64,000 bases of DNA from positions 124,001 through 188,000 of the forward strand of contig NZ_CANLDB010000003.1 of NCBI RefSeq assembly GCF_947489365.1, written 5' to 3'. The position numbers and the translations under genes were made by a program. The notes under the pieces are model-generated. The model was given only the letters and a program-made list of their open reading frames with translations, did not search any database and had not been told where the DNA came from. Below, in pieces: positions 32,547 through 41,193 of this stretch. Every line of letters begins with the position of its first letter. Positions within the stretch are counted from its first letter, which is position 1. Origin of the DNA: an uncultured Nocardioides sp. Lineage in GTDB: Bacteria; Actinomycetota; Actinomycetes; Propionibacteriales; Nocardioidaceae.

Positions 32547-33119
32547 TCACCTGATCCCGCGGGTCGCCTGCTCCACGTCGACCCGACGCTTGACCCGCTT
32601 CATGCCGGGCAGCTTGGCCAGCATCTCGTTCAGCTCCTTGCTCACCCCGAGCAGGTCGTGGAGGTCGGGCGCCACGGTGCCGAGGCTCTCGAGCATCGGG
32701 ATCACCTGCTTGTCGAGCTCGTCGACGAGCACCGGCAGCTGGTCCACCAGCTTCACCATCGCGTCGACCTCGCTGGGGTCCGTGGTGTCCGCGAGCCGCT
32801 CCAGCACGGGCTGCAGCTTCTCCAGCGACGGCTGGAAGGTGTCGAGGAGCGCCTGGAGCCGGTCCAGGGTCGGGCCCGTGCCGCCCAGCAGCACGTCGGC
32901 GTTCCTCCGCGTCTCGTCCACCCGCGCCACGACGCCGTCCGCCGCCACCCGGGTGGCCTCGATGCGCTCCAGCAGCGCGCCGACGTCGGCGAGCAGCAGG
33001 TCGACGGCGTCCAGGAGCCGGCTCAGCCGGGGGACCGCGTCGAGGACCTCCAGCACCGCGTTCCTCACCCGCTCCGCGAACGACACGACGGCCTGCGGCC
33101 CAGGGATCACCAGCGACAT
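32547..33119 (-). CDS. Coiled-coil hypothetical protein
   Basis: ATG 33119 gives 190 residues. Almost the whole body is heptad-like: VRNAVLEVLDAVPRLSRLLD, LLADVGALLERIEATRVAAD, TLDRLQALLDTFQPSLEKLQPVLERL and VDQLPVLVDELDKQVIPMLESL. The C-terminus is basic (GMKRVKRRVDVEQATRGIR). Similar proteins in actinobacteria are annotated hypothetical. It may be a structural or phasin-like coiled coil; no enzyme motif. Confidence 0.7.
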   Translation of the reverse strand: MSLVIPGPQAVVSFAERVRNAVLEVLDAVPRLSRLLDAVDLLLADVGALLERIEATRVAADGVVARVDETRRNADVLLGGTGPTLDRLQALLDTFQPSLEKLQPVLERLADTTDPSEVDAMVKLVDQLPVLVDELDKQVIPMLESLGTVAPDLHDLLGVSKELNEMLAKLPGMKRVKRRVDVEQATRGIR

Positions 33120-33204
33120 CGCCCCACCGTAGTGGCGTCCGCCACCTCCCACCCCGTTACCGACGGGTAGGTCGGCGGTCGGGCCCCCGCCGGTGCCGAG
33201 GCCC

Positions 33205-34674
33205 TCAGGCCACCATCACCGGCGAGGGGGCGCGGCGGCCGAGGGCAGCGGTGGTGCCCGGGCTGGCGAGGGTCTCGGCCCACGCGGCGGCCAGGCGTAC
33301 GACGGCGTCCGTCATCACCGCGGGCGGCTGGGTGAAGGGCAGCCGCACGAAGCGGTCGAGGCCCCCCTCGGGGGCGAAGGCGGGGCCGGGGGCGAGCAGG
33401 ACGCCGTGCTCGCGGGCGCGCACCGTGAGCGCCGTGGACAGCGGGCCGGGCAGGCGGCACCACAGGCACAGCCCGCCGCCGGGGCGGGTGACGGACCACG
33501 AGGGCAGGTGGGTCGCGAGCGCCTCCAGGGTCGCGTCGCGCGACGCCCGGAGCTGGGCCCGGCGCGCGGTGAGCACCTCCTCGCCCGCCGCCAGGAGGTC
33601 AGCGGCGACGAGCTGCTCCAGCACCGGGGTGCCGAGGTCGAGCGCCAGCCGCTCGGCGAGCACCGCCGCCAGCCGACCCTCCGGCACCCGCAGCCACCCC
33701 ACCCGCAGGCCGCCCCAGTAGGGCTTGCTGACGCTGCCCACGCTCACCGCGTCCCCGGCGTGCGCGGCGAAGGGCAGCGGCATGTCCTGCCCCTCCAGGG
33801 GCAGGGCGACCATCGACTCGTCGACGACCGCCGTGGTGCCCGTACGACGCAGGGTCGCGGCGACGCGCTCGCGCGCGGCGTCGTCGCGCAGCACGCCGGT
33901 GGGGTTGTGGAAGTCGGGGATCAGGTAGGCCACCCGCGGCAGCACCTGCCGCAGCGTCGTGGCCAGCGGGTCGGTGTCGCTGCCGTCGTCCAGGACGTCG
34001 CTGCCGAGCACGCGACCGCCCGCCCGTGTGAGCGTCGCGATGGCGTTGGGGTAGGTCGGGCTCTCGGTGACCACGCGGTCGCCGGTGCCGAGCAGGGCCC
34101 GGGCGGCGATCGCGACGCCGGCGAGGGCACCGGGGACGACGACGACCTGACCGGGGTCGGTGGGCAGGCCGCGGCGGGCGTACGACTCGGCCACGGCCTC
34201 CCGCAGGACGGCGGTGCCCGACGGGTAGTAGCCGCTGCCGCCCAGGTGGGCCGGCAGCGCCTCGACGCCGCGCCGGTAGGCCTCGAGCACCTCCGGCACC
34301 GGGGCGGGCGCCGCGCAGGTGAGGTCGACGACGTCGCGGACGTCGTCCGGCAGGTCGTCGTCCGCGACCCCGGGGGCGAGCAGGTGGTCGCCGCGGTGGC
34401 CGCGGCCGGGCGGCAGCTGCGCGACGCTGCCGGAGCCCTGCCGGGAGGCGACGTGGCCCGAGTCCCGCAGCGAGGCGTAGGCCCGCGCGACCGTCGTCCG
34501 GCTCACGCCGAGGGCGGCGACCAGGTCGCGCTCGCTGGGCAGCCGGGCGCCGACCGCGACCCGGCCCTCCTCGACGAGGGCGCGGACGGCGTCCGCCAGG
34601 CCGGCGTACGCCGGGTCGCGGGGGAAGTCCCCGACGAGCGAGGCGAGCCGGGGAGCGGCGACCGTGCGAGTCAT
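33205..34674 (-). CDS. MocR-type (GntR HTH plus aminotransferase fold) regulator
   Basis: The 489-residue fusion has an N-terminal GntR winged helix (RLPSERDLVAALGVSRTTVARAYASLRDSGHVASRQGSGS, about 44-83), then a class I aminotransferase fold. The PLP lysine is in VSVGSVSKPYWGGLRVGWLR, with YLIPDFHNPTG and VVDESM upstream. MocR regulators bind PLP or its adducts. It is divergent from a YczE-type membrane protein, the usual partner of the YczR subgroup, with 62 bases between the starts. The start MTRTVAAPRLASL at 34674 avoids overlap with that region. Confidence 0.93.
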   Translation of the reverse strand: MTRTVAAPRLASLVGDFPRDPAYAGLADAVRALVEEGRVAVGARLPSERDLVAALGVSRTTVARAYASLRDSGHVASRQGSGSVAQLPPGRGHRGDHLLAPGVADDDLPDDVRDVVDLTCAAPAPVPEVLEAYRRGVEALPAHLGGSGYYPSGTAVLREAVAESYARRGLPTDPGQVVVVPGALAGVAIAARALLGTGDRVVTESPTYPNAIATLTRAGGRVLGSDVLDDGSDTDPLATTLRQVLPRVAYLIPDFHNPTGVLRDDAARERVAATLRRTGTTAVVDESMVALPLEGQDMPLPFAAHAGDAVSVGSVSKPYWGGLRVGWLRVPEGRLAAVLAERLALDLGTPVLEQLVAADLLAAGEEVLTARRAQLRASRDATLEALATHLPSWSVTRPGGGLCLWCRLPGPLSTALTVRAREHGVLLAPGPAFAPEGGLDRFVRLPFTQPPAVMTDAVVRLAAAWAETLASPGTTAALGRRAPSPVMVA

Positions 34675-34736
34675 GCAGGCCACTTCACCACGATTGGACC
34701 TTGAGCGCCAGGATCCGGGGGGCCACCCTGGTCCAC
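34675..34736. promoter_or_regulatory. Divergent promoter/operator, MocR regulator and YczE-type gene
   Basis: The 62-base region contains GATTGGACCTTGAGCGCCAGGA (34692-34713 region), with TTGGACC and GCGCCAGG elements spaced like the half-sites of MocR operators. The binding site is inferred from gene arrangement. No clear Shine-Dalgarno is visible before 34737. Confidence 0.4.
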
Positions 34737-35417
34737 ATGACCGCACGAGCCTCCACCCGTCGACCGCCCGTCACCCAGCTCGGGCCGGTCGCGCAGCTGC
34801 GCGCCGGCCGGCTCGGGCGGCGGCTGTCGCAGCTCGTCGTCGGCCTCGTCCTGTACGGCGCGAGCCTGGCGATGATCATCCGGGCCACCCTCGGCAACGC
34901 CTCGTGGGACGTCCTGCACCAGGGGCTCGCGCGGCACCTGCCGATGTCGATCGGCACCGCGGTCGTGCTGGTCAGCCTGCTCGTGCTCCTCGCCTGGATC
35001 CCGCTGCGGGAGACGCCGGGGCTCGGCACGCTGGCCAACACCGCGATCATCGGGCCGGTCGCCGACCTCACCCTGCTGGTGCTGCCGGCGCCCGAGGCGA
35101 TGGTCTGGCGGGTCGTCCTGCTCGTGCTCGGGGTGGTGCTCAACGCCGTCGCCACGGCGCTCTACATCGGCGCCCGCTTCGGGCCGGGGCCCCGCGACGG
35201 CCTGATGACGGGCCTGCACCGCCGCACCGGGCTGCCGGTCGGCGTCGTCCGCACGGCGCTCGAGGTGTCCGTGGTCGCGGTCGGGTTCGTCCTCGGGGGC
35301 GTCGTCGGGCTGGGGACGGTCGTCTACGCCCTCGCCATCGGGCCGCTCACCCAGTGGCTGCTGCCGCTCTCGGTGGTCTCCCTCGAGGTCGATCGCGGGG
35401 GCGTCGAGGTCCGGTAG
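34737..35417 (+). CDS. YczE/YitT-like integral membrane protein
   Basis: The 226-residue protein has about five membrane helices with RRLSQLVVGLVLYGASLAMIIRATLGNASWDVLHQGLA at the start and FGPGPRDGLMTGLHRRTGLPVGVVRTALE near residue 160, typical of the YczE family. These genes are characteristically divergent from MocR-type regulators, as here. Transport of a vitamin B6-related or other small molecule has been proposed for the family but is not established. Its TAG stop is part of the TAGCGT element before the next gene. Confidence 0.88.
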   Translation: MTARASTRRPPVTQLGPVAQLRAGRLGRRLSQLVVGLVLYGASLAMIIRATLGNASWDVLHQGLARHLPMSIGTAVVLVSLLVLLAWIPLRETPGLGTLANTAIIGPVADLTLLVLPAPEAMVWRVVLLVLGVVLNAVATALYIGARFGPGPRDGLMTGLHRRTGLPVGVVRTALEVSVVAVGFVLGGVVGLGTVVYALAIGPLTQWLLPLSVVSLEVDRGGVEVR

Positions 35418-35427
35418 CGTCGCGGCC

Positions 35428-36834
35428 ATGACAGCTGCAGGGGCGCACCCCGACCGCGCGGTGGACGCCGAGGAGCTGGCCCGCCGGCTCTCCTCGCGGG
35501 ACGTGGTCGGCGTGACCATCGGCTGGGTCGACAACAACGGCGTCGTCCGCTCGCGGACCGTGCCGACCGCCGAGCTCCCGGCCGCCGTCCGGCGCGGGGT
35601 CGGCAACACCACGGCCTTCGCGGTCTTCGACTCCCACGACGGCATCACCTTCGCCCACGAGGGCCTCGCGACGCCGTCCGGGGACGTCCGGCTGGTGCCG
35701 GTCGTCGACGGCCCGCTCGGGGTCACCGCGACGGCGGGCCAGCCCGGGTTCGCGTTCGTCCCCGGCCGCCAGCTCACCGGCGAGGGCGAGCCGTGGGCGT
35801 ACGACCAGCGTGCGGTCCTCGAGCGGCAGCTCGACCGCGCCGCCGACGCCGGCCTCGGGCTCGTGGCCGGCTTCGAGATGGAGATGGTCGTCTCCCACGA
35901 GGACGACCCGCTCGACCGCGACGGCGAGGTGCGGCCTGCGCAGCGCGGTCCGGCGTACTCGGCCAACGCGGTGCGCGACGTCGGCGAGTTCTGTCGCAGC
36001 CTGCTGGCCGACCTCGCCGCGGACGGTGTCCGCATCGGCCAGCTCCACGCCGAGTACGGCGGCTCGCAGGTCGAGATGGCCCTCTCGCCGCTGCCCGGCG
36101 TCGGTGCCGCCGACGCCCAGGTGCTGGCCCGCCAGACCGCGCACAACGCGGCGCGCAAGCACGGGCTCCGCCTCAGCTTCGCACCGGTCACCCTCATGGC
36201 GGGGGCCGGCAACGGGTGGCACCTCCACACCTCGCTCACCGGTGAGGACGGCCGCAACGCGCTCACCGGCGACGGCCCCCACGGGTTGTCCCCGACAGGG
36301 CTCGGGTACGTCGCCGGCCTGCTCGCCGAGCTGCCCGGCATCACGGCCGTCACCGCCCCCAGCACGGGGTCGCTGCTGCGTCGCCGGCCCGGCTTCTGGG
36401 CCAGCGCCTTCGGCTTCTGGGGCGTCGAGAACCGCGAGGCGGCGTTGCGTCTCGTGCCGTCCAGCGCGCTGCTCGGGCCGGACGCGACCAACGTCGAGCT
36501 CAAGGCCAGCGACGCCTCGGCCAACCCGTACCTCTCGCTCGCCGTCGTGCTCGCGGCCGGCCTGGCCGGCGTCGAGTCCCAGGCGACGCCCCCGGAGCCG
36601 ATCGGCGAGGACGTCGGGACGTGGTCGGAGGAGGAGCGCGAGGCCGCCGGCATCACGCCCCTGGCCAGCACCGCCGCCCAGGCCCGGGAGGACCTGCTCG
36701 GCAGCGCGCTGGTCCGCGAGGTCCTCGGGGACGACCTGCTGGGGGCGTTCGTCGCCTGCCGTGACGCCGACGCCGCGTGGGCGGCCCCCCGCCCCGTCGA
36801 CGAGGTGGTCGCGTCGCTGAGGTGGCTGTACTGA
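35428..36834 (+). CDS. Glutamine synthetase-family ligase
   Basis: The 468-residue protein has the GS fold: VVGVTIGWVDNNGVVRSRTV, GLVAGFEMEMVV (metal Glu), NGWHLHTSL (substrate/metal His), RRRPGFWASAFGFWGVENREAALRLV and NVELKASDASANPYLSLAV. It lacks the exact NGSGMHxHxS and adenylylation loop of GlnA, so it belongs to the gamma-glutamyl-amine ligase side of the family (PuuA, GlnT-like). TAGCGT precedes the ATG by seven bases (leaderless pattern). It overlaps a papain-like gene. Confidence 0.88.
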   Translation: MTAAGAHPDRAVDAEELARRLSSRDVVGVTIGWVDNNGVVRSRTVPTAELPAAVRRGVGNTTAFAVFDSHDGITFAHEGLATPSGDVRLVPVVDGPLGVTATAGQPGFAFVPGRQLTGEGEPWAYDQRAVLERQLDRAADAGLGLVAGFEMEMVVSHEDDPLDRDGEVRPAQRGPAYSANAVRDVGEFCRSLLADLAADGVRIGQLHAEYGGSQVEMALSPLPGVGAADAQVLARQTAHNAARKHGLRLSFAPVTLMAGAGNGWHLHTSLTGEDGRNALTGDGPHGLSPTGLGYVAGLLAELPGITAVTAPSTGSLLRRRPGFWASAFGFWGVENREAALRLVPSSALLGPDATNVELKASDASANPYLSLAVVLAAGLAGVESQATPPEPIGEDVGTWSEEEREAAGITPLASTAAQAREDLLGSALVREVLGDDLLGAFVACRDADAAWAAPRPVDEVVASLRWLY

Positions 36835-37610
36835 GCGCGCCCGACGACACCGGGGCCGCGTCCGTGTGGGCGCGGCTGCTGCGCTGCACCGGGGCCGACG
36901 AGGTCCTCGCCGTGCAGTCCGCCGGGCTGCCGCAGCCCGACCAGCTCTGCGGGCCCTTCGCGGCGCGGGCCGCGCTCCACGCCGTCCTGCCCGCCGACGC
37001 CGTCCCCGCTCTCGCCGACCTGGCGCTGGCGGCCGGGACCCAGCTGTGGCCCACCGACGACCCGACCTCGCGGCCACCCGGCGTACCCCCGCAGCCGTGG
37101 CGTGCCGAGGAGCGGGGCGGTGACCTGCCCGTCGCGGCGACCGAGGCCGAGGCCGGCACCCACGCCGCCGGTCTGGCCGCCGGGATCATCCGCGCCACCG
37201 GCGGCACCGTCGCGGTCGTGCCCGTACGACGGACGACCCCGGGGCCGTGGTCCGTCGGGGACGTCACCGGGCTGCTCGCCGCGGTGGCCGCGGCGCCGTA
37301 CCCGATCGGGGTCGTCGGCAACGTGGCCACCGGGCCCCTCACCGACCAGGTCTGGGACGCCGGGCACTTCGTCGTCCTCTGGGGCCTCGACCCCGAGACC
37401 GGTGCGGTCGCGGTCGCGGACTCCTACGGCGAGCTCACCGGTCAGGGGGCGCCCCCGGGGTGCCGCCTGGTGCACCCCGCCGACCTGGCCGCGGCCCTCG
37501 GCCAGGAGCCGGGGCGCGGCCTGCTGATGCTCACCGCACCCGAGCACGCCGCGCTGCTCGCCGAGCGCGCGGTCGCGCACGGGCTCGTCCTGGAGACCTG
37601 GCAGACCTGA
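36822..37610 (+). CDS. Papain-like cysteine-hydrolase-fold protein coupled to the glutamine synthetase-like gene
   Basis: GTG 36822 starts 13 bases inside the end of the upstream ligase gene and gives 262 residues. Candidate catalytic residues appear in papain order: QLCGPFAARAALHAV (Cys43), DAGHFVVLWGLD (His182) and AVADSYGEL (Asp200). The spacing and flanks (CGP, GHFV, DSYG) fit C39/papain-like folds. No signal peptide, so it acts in the cytoplasm. A gamma-glutamyl hydrolase or amidase working against the ligase product is one possibility; I do not know the family's role. Confidence 0.7.
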   Translation: MAVLSAPDDTGAASVWARLLRCTGADEVLAVQSAGLPQPDQLCGPFAARAALHAVLPADAVPALADLALAAGTQLWPTDDPTSRPPGVPPQPWRAEERGGDLPVAATEAEAGTHAAGLAAGIIRATGGTVAVVPVRRTTPGPWSVGDVTGLLAAVAAAPYPIGVVGNVATGPLTDQVWDAGHFVVLWGLDPETGAVAVADSYGELTGQGAPPGCRLVHPADLAAALGQEPGRGLLMLTAPEHAALLAERAVAHGLVLETWQT

Positions 37611-37689
37611 GCCGGTCCTCGGCCGGTCCTCGTCCGGCTGTCGGCCGAGCGTCGGCCGGTCGCAGCGTCCGGGGCGCTACCTTTGCGTC

Positions 37690-37704
37690 CGAGAGTCGTT
37701 CTCA
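37690..37704. promoter_or_regulatory. Second Zur-type box before the permease operon
   Basis: CGAGAGTCGTTCTCA reads TGAGAACGACTCTCG on the other strand, matching the box at 7906-7920 (TGATAACGATTCTCA) at 12 of 15 positions. It lies 30 bases upstream of the permease start and its AGGAGG site. Zinc regulation of the operon is inferred. Confidence 0.65.
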
Positions 37705-37733
37705 ACTGCGACCCACGACCCCAGGAGGTGAGC

Positions 37734-38702
37734 GTGACGACCACCGACGCCCCCGTGCGCCGGGGCGCGCGCCTCGGGCAGACCGAGCTCGTGCTGGCGC
37801 TGGTGCTCGCCGGGCTGGTGTCCCAGCGGTGGCTGGTGCCGGCCCTGGACGACGAGGCGCTCGCCACCTGGGCGACCACGTTCGTCGCGATCGTCGTCCA
37901 GGCCGTCCCGTTCCTGGTGCTCGGCGTGCTGCTGGCCGCCGTCATCTCCCACGTGCTCACCGACCGGGCGCTGGAGCGGGTGGTGCCGAAGCGGTCTGCG
38001 CTGGGCGTCCCGGCGGCGGGCCTCGCCGGCGTCGCGCTGCCGGGTTGCGAGTGCGCGTCGGTGCCGGTCTCGGCGAGCCTCATCCGCCGCGGCGTCGTCC
38101 CCGCGGTGGCGCTGACGTTCATGCTCGCCGCACCCGCGGTCAACCCGGTCGTCCTCGTCGCGACCGCCGTCGCGTTCCCCGACCAGCCGCTGCTCGTCCT
38201 CGCCCGCTTCCTCGCCTCGATGCTCACGGCGGTCGCGATCGGCTGGCTCTGGCTGTGGCGCGGTGGCCGGGTCCCGATGCGGCTGCCCCGCGGCGGGCGC
38301 GAGCACGGTGGCACCTTCCTGGGCTCGGTGCAGCACGACTTCCTCCACGCTGCGGGGTTCCTCGTCCTCGGTGCCGCCCTCGCCGCCGTCGTCAACACGC
38401 TCGTGCCGCGCGAGGTCCTGGACTCCGTCGCCGGGCAGGCAGTCGCCGGGATCGTCGCGATGGCGGTCTTCGCGTTCGTCGTCGCGATGTGCTCGGAGGC
38501 CGACGCGTTCGTCGCGGCCAGCCTCACGGCGTTCTCCGACACCGCCAAGCTCGTCTTCATGGTCGTGGGGCCCGCGATGGACATCAAGCTCGCCTCGATG
38601 CAGGTCGGCACGTTCGGCCGCGGCTTCGCGGTCGTCTTCGTGCCGCTGGTCGTGGTGGTCGCCACCCTCAGCGCCGTCGGTGTCGGGGGATGGCTGCTGT
38701 GA
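37734..38702 (+). CDS. DUF318/UPF0718-type permease
   Basis: GTG 37734 follows AGGAGG (37723-37728) and gives 322 residues with about eight helices. The GCECASVPVSASLIRRGV motif carries a CxC pair, and FVVAMCSEADAFVAASL is in the second half: the repeat pattern of UPF0718 permeases. Paired with a TIGR03943 protein and preceded by a Zur-type box, it is probably part of zinc (or other metal) export or allocation. The stop overlaps the next start (GTGA). Confidence 0.9.
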   Translation: MTTTDAPVRRGARLGQTELVLALVLAGLVSQRWLVPALDDEALATWATTFVAIVVQAVPFLVLGVLLAAVISHVLTDRALERVVPKRSALGVPAAGLAGVALPGCECASVPVSASLIRRGVVPAVALTFMLAAPAVNPVVLVATAVAFPDQPLLVLARFLASMLTAVAIGWLWLWRGGRVPMRLPRGGREHGGTFLGSVQHDFLHAAGFLVLGAALAAVVNTLVPREVLDSVAGQAVAGIVAMAVFAFVVAMCSEADAFVAASLTAFSDTAKLVFMVVGPAMDIKLASMQVGTFGRGFAVVFVPLVVVVATLSAVGVGGWLL

Positions 38703-39436
38703 GCGCCCCGTCGCGGACCGCGATGACCCGCACCACCCAGGCCCTCGTCCTGACCCTGGTCGGCGCGACGCTCGTCCGGCTGACGCTGACCGACGCGTAC
38801 CTGCGCTACGTCAACGCCTGGATGCGGTGGCCGCTGCTCGTCAGCGGCGTCCTGCTCGTGGCGGTCGCGCTCGCGCGGGTGCTGCGGGCCGACGAGAGGT
38901 CCGCGGACGAGGACGGCGTGACCGCGGACGAGCACCTGGACGGGCACGTCTCCCGCTCCGCGTGGCTGCTGCTCGCGCCGGTGCTGGTGGTGTTCACCGT
39001 CAGCCCGCCGGCGCTCGGGGCGTACAGCGCCGAGCGGTCCGCCAACGAGCTGCCGGCGTCGGCGGCCGAGGGCGCGGAGCTGCCCCTGCCCGCCTCCGAC
39101 GGCCCGCTCGAGATCGACGTCGTCGACTTCGTCGTCCGCGTGCAGTTCGACGAGGCGAGGTCGCTCGTCGGGCGCGAGGTGGTGGTGACCGGCTTCGTCA
39201 GCGGCGACGAGGACGGCAACTGGTACGTCACCCGGATGGACATGAACTGCTGCGCGGCGGACGCGTCCGCGAACCGGATCATGGTCACGGGCCCCGCCGC
39301 CGAGGACGCCCCGGAGCGGAACTCGTGGGTCCGCGTGACGGGGGAGTGGGACCCGCTGGACGGCGGGCGACCCACCTCGGCGATGGCCGCGAGCGCCGTC
39401 GAACCAGTCGAGGCCCCTCGCAATACCTACGGTTAG
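38699..39436 (+). CDS. TIGR03943-family membrane/metal-associated protein
   Basis: GTG 38699 (alternative ATG 38690) overlaps the permease stop by four bases. The 245-residue protein has three N-terminal helices and an extracytoplasmic domain with VVVTGFVSGDEDGNWYVTRMDMNCCAADASANRIMV. The NCC motif (two Cys) is diagnostic for TIGR03943/DUF1980, the constant partner of UPF0718 permeases. The cysteine pair probably binds the metal handled by the pair. Confidence 0.9.
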   Translation: MSAPSRTAMTRTTQALVLTLVGATLVRLTLTDAYLRYVNAWMRWPLLVSGVLLVAVALARVLRADERSADEDGVTADEHLDGHVSRSAWLLLAPVLVVFTVSPPALGAYSAERSANELPASAAEGAELPLPASDGPLEIDVVDFVVRVQFDEARSLVGREVVVTGFVSGDEDGNWYVTRMDMNCCAADASANRIMVTGPAAEDAPERNSWVRVTGEWDPLDGGRPTSAMAASAVEPVEAPRNTYG

Positions 39437-39494
39437 GCGTTCGTCGTTCCCCTGCCGACGGTAGGTTCACGGGACAGGGAGCGGAGGACCGACC

Positions 39495-40715
39495 ATGACC
39501 GGTCAGGACGAGGACGGCACGACCGGCGGGACGGACTCACCTCCCCCCGCCGCTGACGCCGTGCCCCGGTCGCGACGCCGCCGGGTGCTGAAGGCGGTCG
39601 GGCTCACGGTGCTCGTGCTCGCCCTGGTCGTCGGGATCGGCGGGTTCCTGGCGCTGCGCCAGCTGGACGGCAACATCACCAGCAACGACGTCCGCGACCA
39701 GCTGTCGAACCGCCCCGAGCGCGGCTACGAGGGCCCCGACGGGCCCCTCAACATCCTGGTGCTCGGCTCGGACGCCCGTGACGGCGAGGGCAACGACATC
39801 GACGGCCTCACCGGCGAGGGCGCCCGGGCGGACACCACGATCCTGCTGCACGTCTCCGAGGACCGCGAGGACGTGTACGGCGTCAGCCTGCCCCGCGACG
39901 CGGTGATCGACCGGCCCGACTGCGTCGACGACGACGGCAACGACGTCCCGGGCGAGGAGGACCAGCTGTTCAACACGGCGTACGCCGTCGCCGGTCCGGG
40001 CTGCGTGCAGCAGACCGTGGAGCAGCTCACCGGGATCTACATCGACCACTACGTCGTGGTCGACTTCGACGGGTTCGGCGACATGGTCGAGGCCGTCGGC
40101 GGGGTCGAGGTCTGCGTCCCGGTGGAGGTCGCGGACGAGGACAAGCAGATCTTCCTCGACGCCGGCACCCAGACGCTGGACCGCGACCAGGCCCTCGACT
40201 ACGTCCGCGAGCGGTACGTCCTGTCGCCCAACTCCGACATCGGTCGCATGAAGCGCCAGCAGGCGTTCGTCGCGTCGCTGATCAACAAGGTGTCGTCCCG
40301 CGACATCCTGGCCCGCCCCGACAAGCTCTTCCGGTTCCTCGACGCGGCGACGAGCTCGCTGACCACGGACCCGGGCTTCGCCAGCACCCGCACCCTCGTC
40401 GGCCTCGGCCTGCAGCTCGACGGCACCGGCCTCAGCGACATCCAGTTCACGACGGTGCCGATCGTCGAGTACCCCCTCGACGCCAACCTGCTCGAGTGGG
40501 CCCCCGAGGCCGAGGGCCTGTGGCGCGAGATCCGCCGCGACCAGCCCCTCGGGCCGGAGTACTCCGGCGACGCCATCAGCGCCGAGGCGCCCGTGCCGGG
40601 TGGCTCGGGTGGCTCGGGTGGCGCCGGCGGTGGCGGCGGTAACGGTGGTGGTGGCTCGGGTGGCGGGGGCGGCGACGCCGGCCCCTCGCCCGAGGAGTTC
40701 GGCCTCTGCGGCTGA
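39495..40715 (+). CDS. LytR-CpsA-Psr (LCP) family cell-envelope ligase
   Basis: The 406-residue protein has a basic cytoplasmic start, one signal-anchor helix (VLKAVGLTVLVLALVVGIGGFLAL) and an LCP domain. Conserved elements are LNILVLGSDARDGEG, RADTTILLHVSEDRE, GVSLPRDAVI, and LDRDQALDYVRERY. LCP enzymes transfer glycopolymers to peptidoglycan. The C-terminus is a Gly/Ser-rich low-complexity tail (repeated GGSGG) encoded by GGTGGCTCG repeats. ATG 39495 follows GGAGGACCGACC. Confidence 0.93.
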   Translation: MTGQDEDGTTGGTDSPPPAADAVPRSRRRRVLKAVGLTVLVLALVVGIGGFLALRQLDGNITSNDVRDQLSNRPERGYEGPDGPLNILVLGSDARDGEGNDIDGLTGEGARADTTILLHVSEDREDVYGVSLPRDAVIDRPDCVDDDGNDVPGEEDQLFNTAYAVAGPGCVQQTVEQLTGIYIDHYVVVDFDGFGDMVEAVGGVEVCVPVEVADEDKQIFLDAGTQTLDRDQALDYVRERYVLSPNSDIGRMKRQQAFVASLINKVSSRDILARPDKLFRFLDAATSSLTTDPGFASTRTLVGLGLQLDGTGLSDIQFTTVPIVEYPLDANLLEWAPEAEGLWREIRRDQPLGPEYSGDAISAEAPVPGGSGGSGGAGGGGGNGGGGSGGGGGDAGPSPEEFGLCG

Positions 40716-41193
40716 GCCCGTCCCGGTGATGCCGGTGTGAGTCCGTCTGCGGCCGAGCCTGATACCGGTGATCGAGGTGTGAGGCCGTCTGCGGCCGAGC
40801 CTCGAGATCCGGTGAGGGGTACGTCGGTCGGTCACCGGGTCTCGTGGCTCCTCGCCGGGTCTCGTCGTACCTCGACCCCGGTGGACGGGGTGCTCCGTGA
40901 CGGTTCGCACCCCCCGGCGGCGTCCTGAGGTGCAGGACGTCACGGACTACCCGGGGATCCGGTGAGGGGTACGCCGGTCGGTCACCGGGTCTCGTGGCTC
41001 CTCGCCGGGGCTCGTCGCACCTCGACCTCCGGTGGACGGGCCCGGGCGTTGAGGGCGACCGATGCGCGGTGATCGAGGTGTGAGGCCGTCTGCGGCCGAG
41101 CCTCGAGATCCGGTGAGGGGTACGCCGGTCGGTCGCCGGGTCTCGTGGCTCCCCGCCGGGGCTCGTCGCACCTCGACCTCCGGTGGGCGGACC
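40716..41193. repeat. Intergenic cluster of palindromic repeats with an embedded 63-bp inverted-pair element
   Basis: This 478-base gap carries no gene. The segment GATCCGGTGAGGGGTACG...CACCTCGACC occurs three times, starting at 40806, 40956 and 41107 (150 and 151 bases apart). Upstream arms GATCGAGGTGTGAGGCCGTC lie at 40770 and 41070. These are inverted halves of the same element as at 9599 and 21956. Between copies 1 and 2 sits a distinct element at 40889-40951, described separately. Confidence 0.85.
40889..40951. repeat. 63-bp inverted-pair element, copy 1 (23-17-23)
   Basis: Two 23-base arms face each other across 17 bases. Left arm 40889-40911 begins GGTGCTCCGTGACG and ends TTCGCACC. 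Right arm 40929-40951 is its approximate inverse, with core CGTCACGGA. TCCGTGACG (40894-40902) and CGTCACGGA (40938-40946) are perfectly complementary. The same architecture and spacing occur at 54299-54361. Confidence 0.7.

Noticed and set aside
40716..41193. CRISPR-like array at 40.8 kb (three repeats about 150 bases apart)
   Set aside because: Repeats are long, internally palindromic and unequal, spacers are not uniform 30-40-mers, the same repeats occur singly elsewhere, and no cas gene is present.
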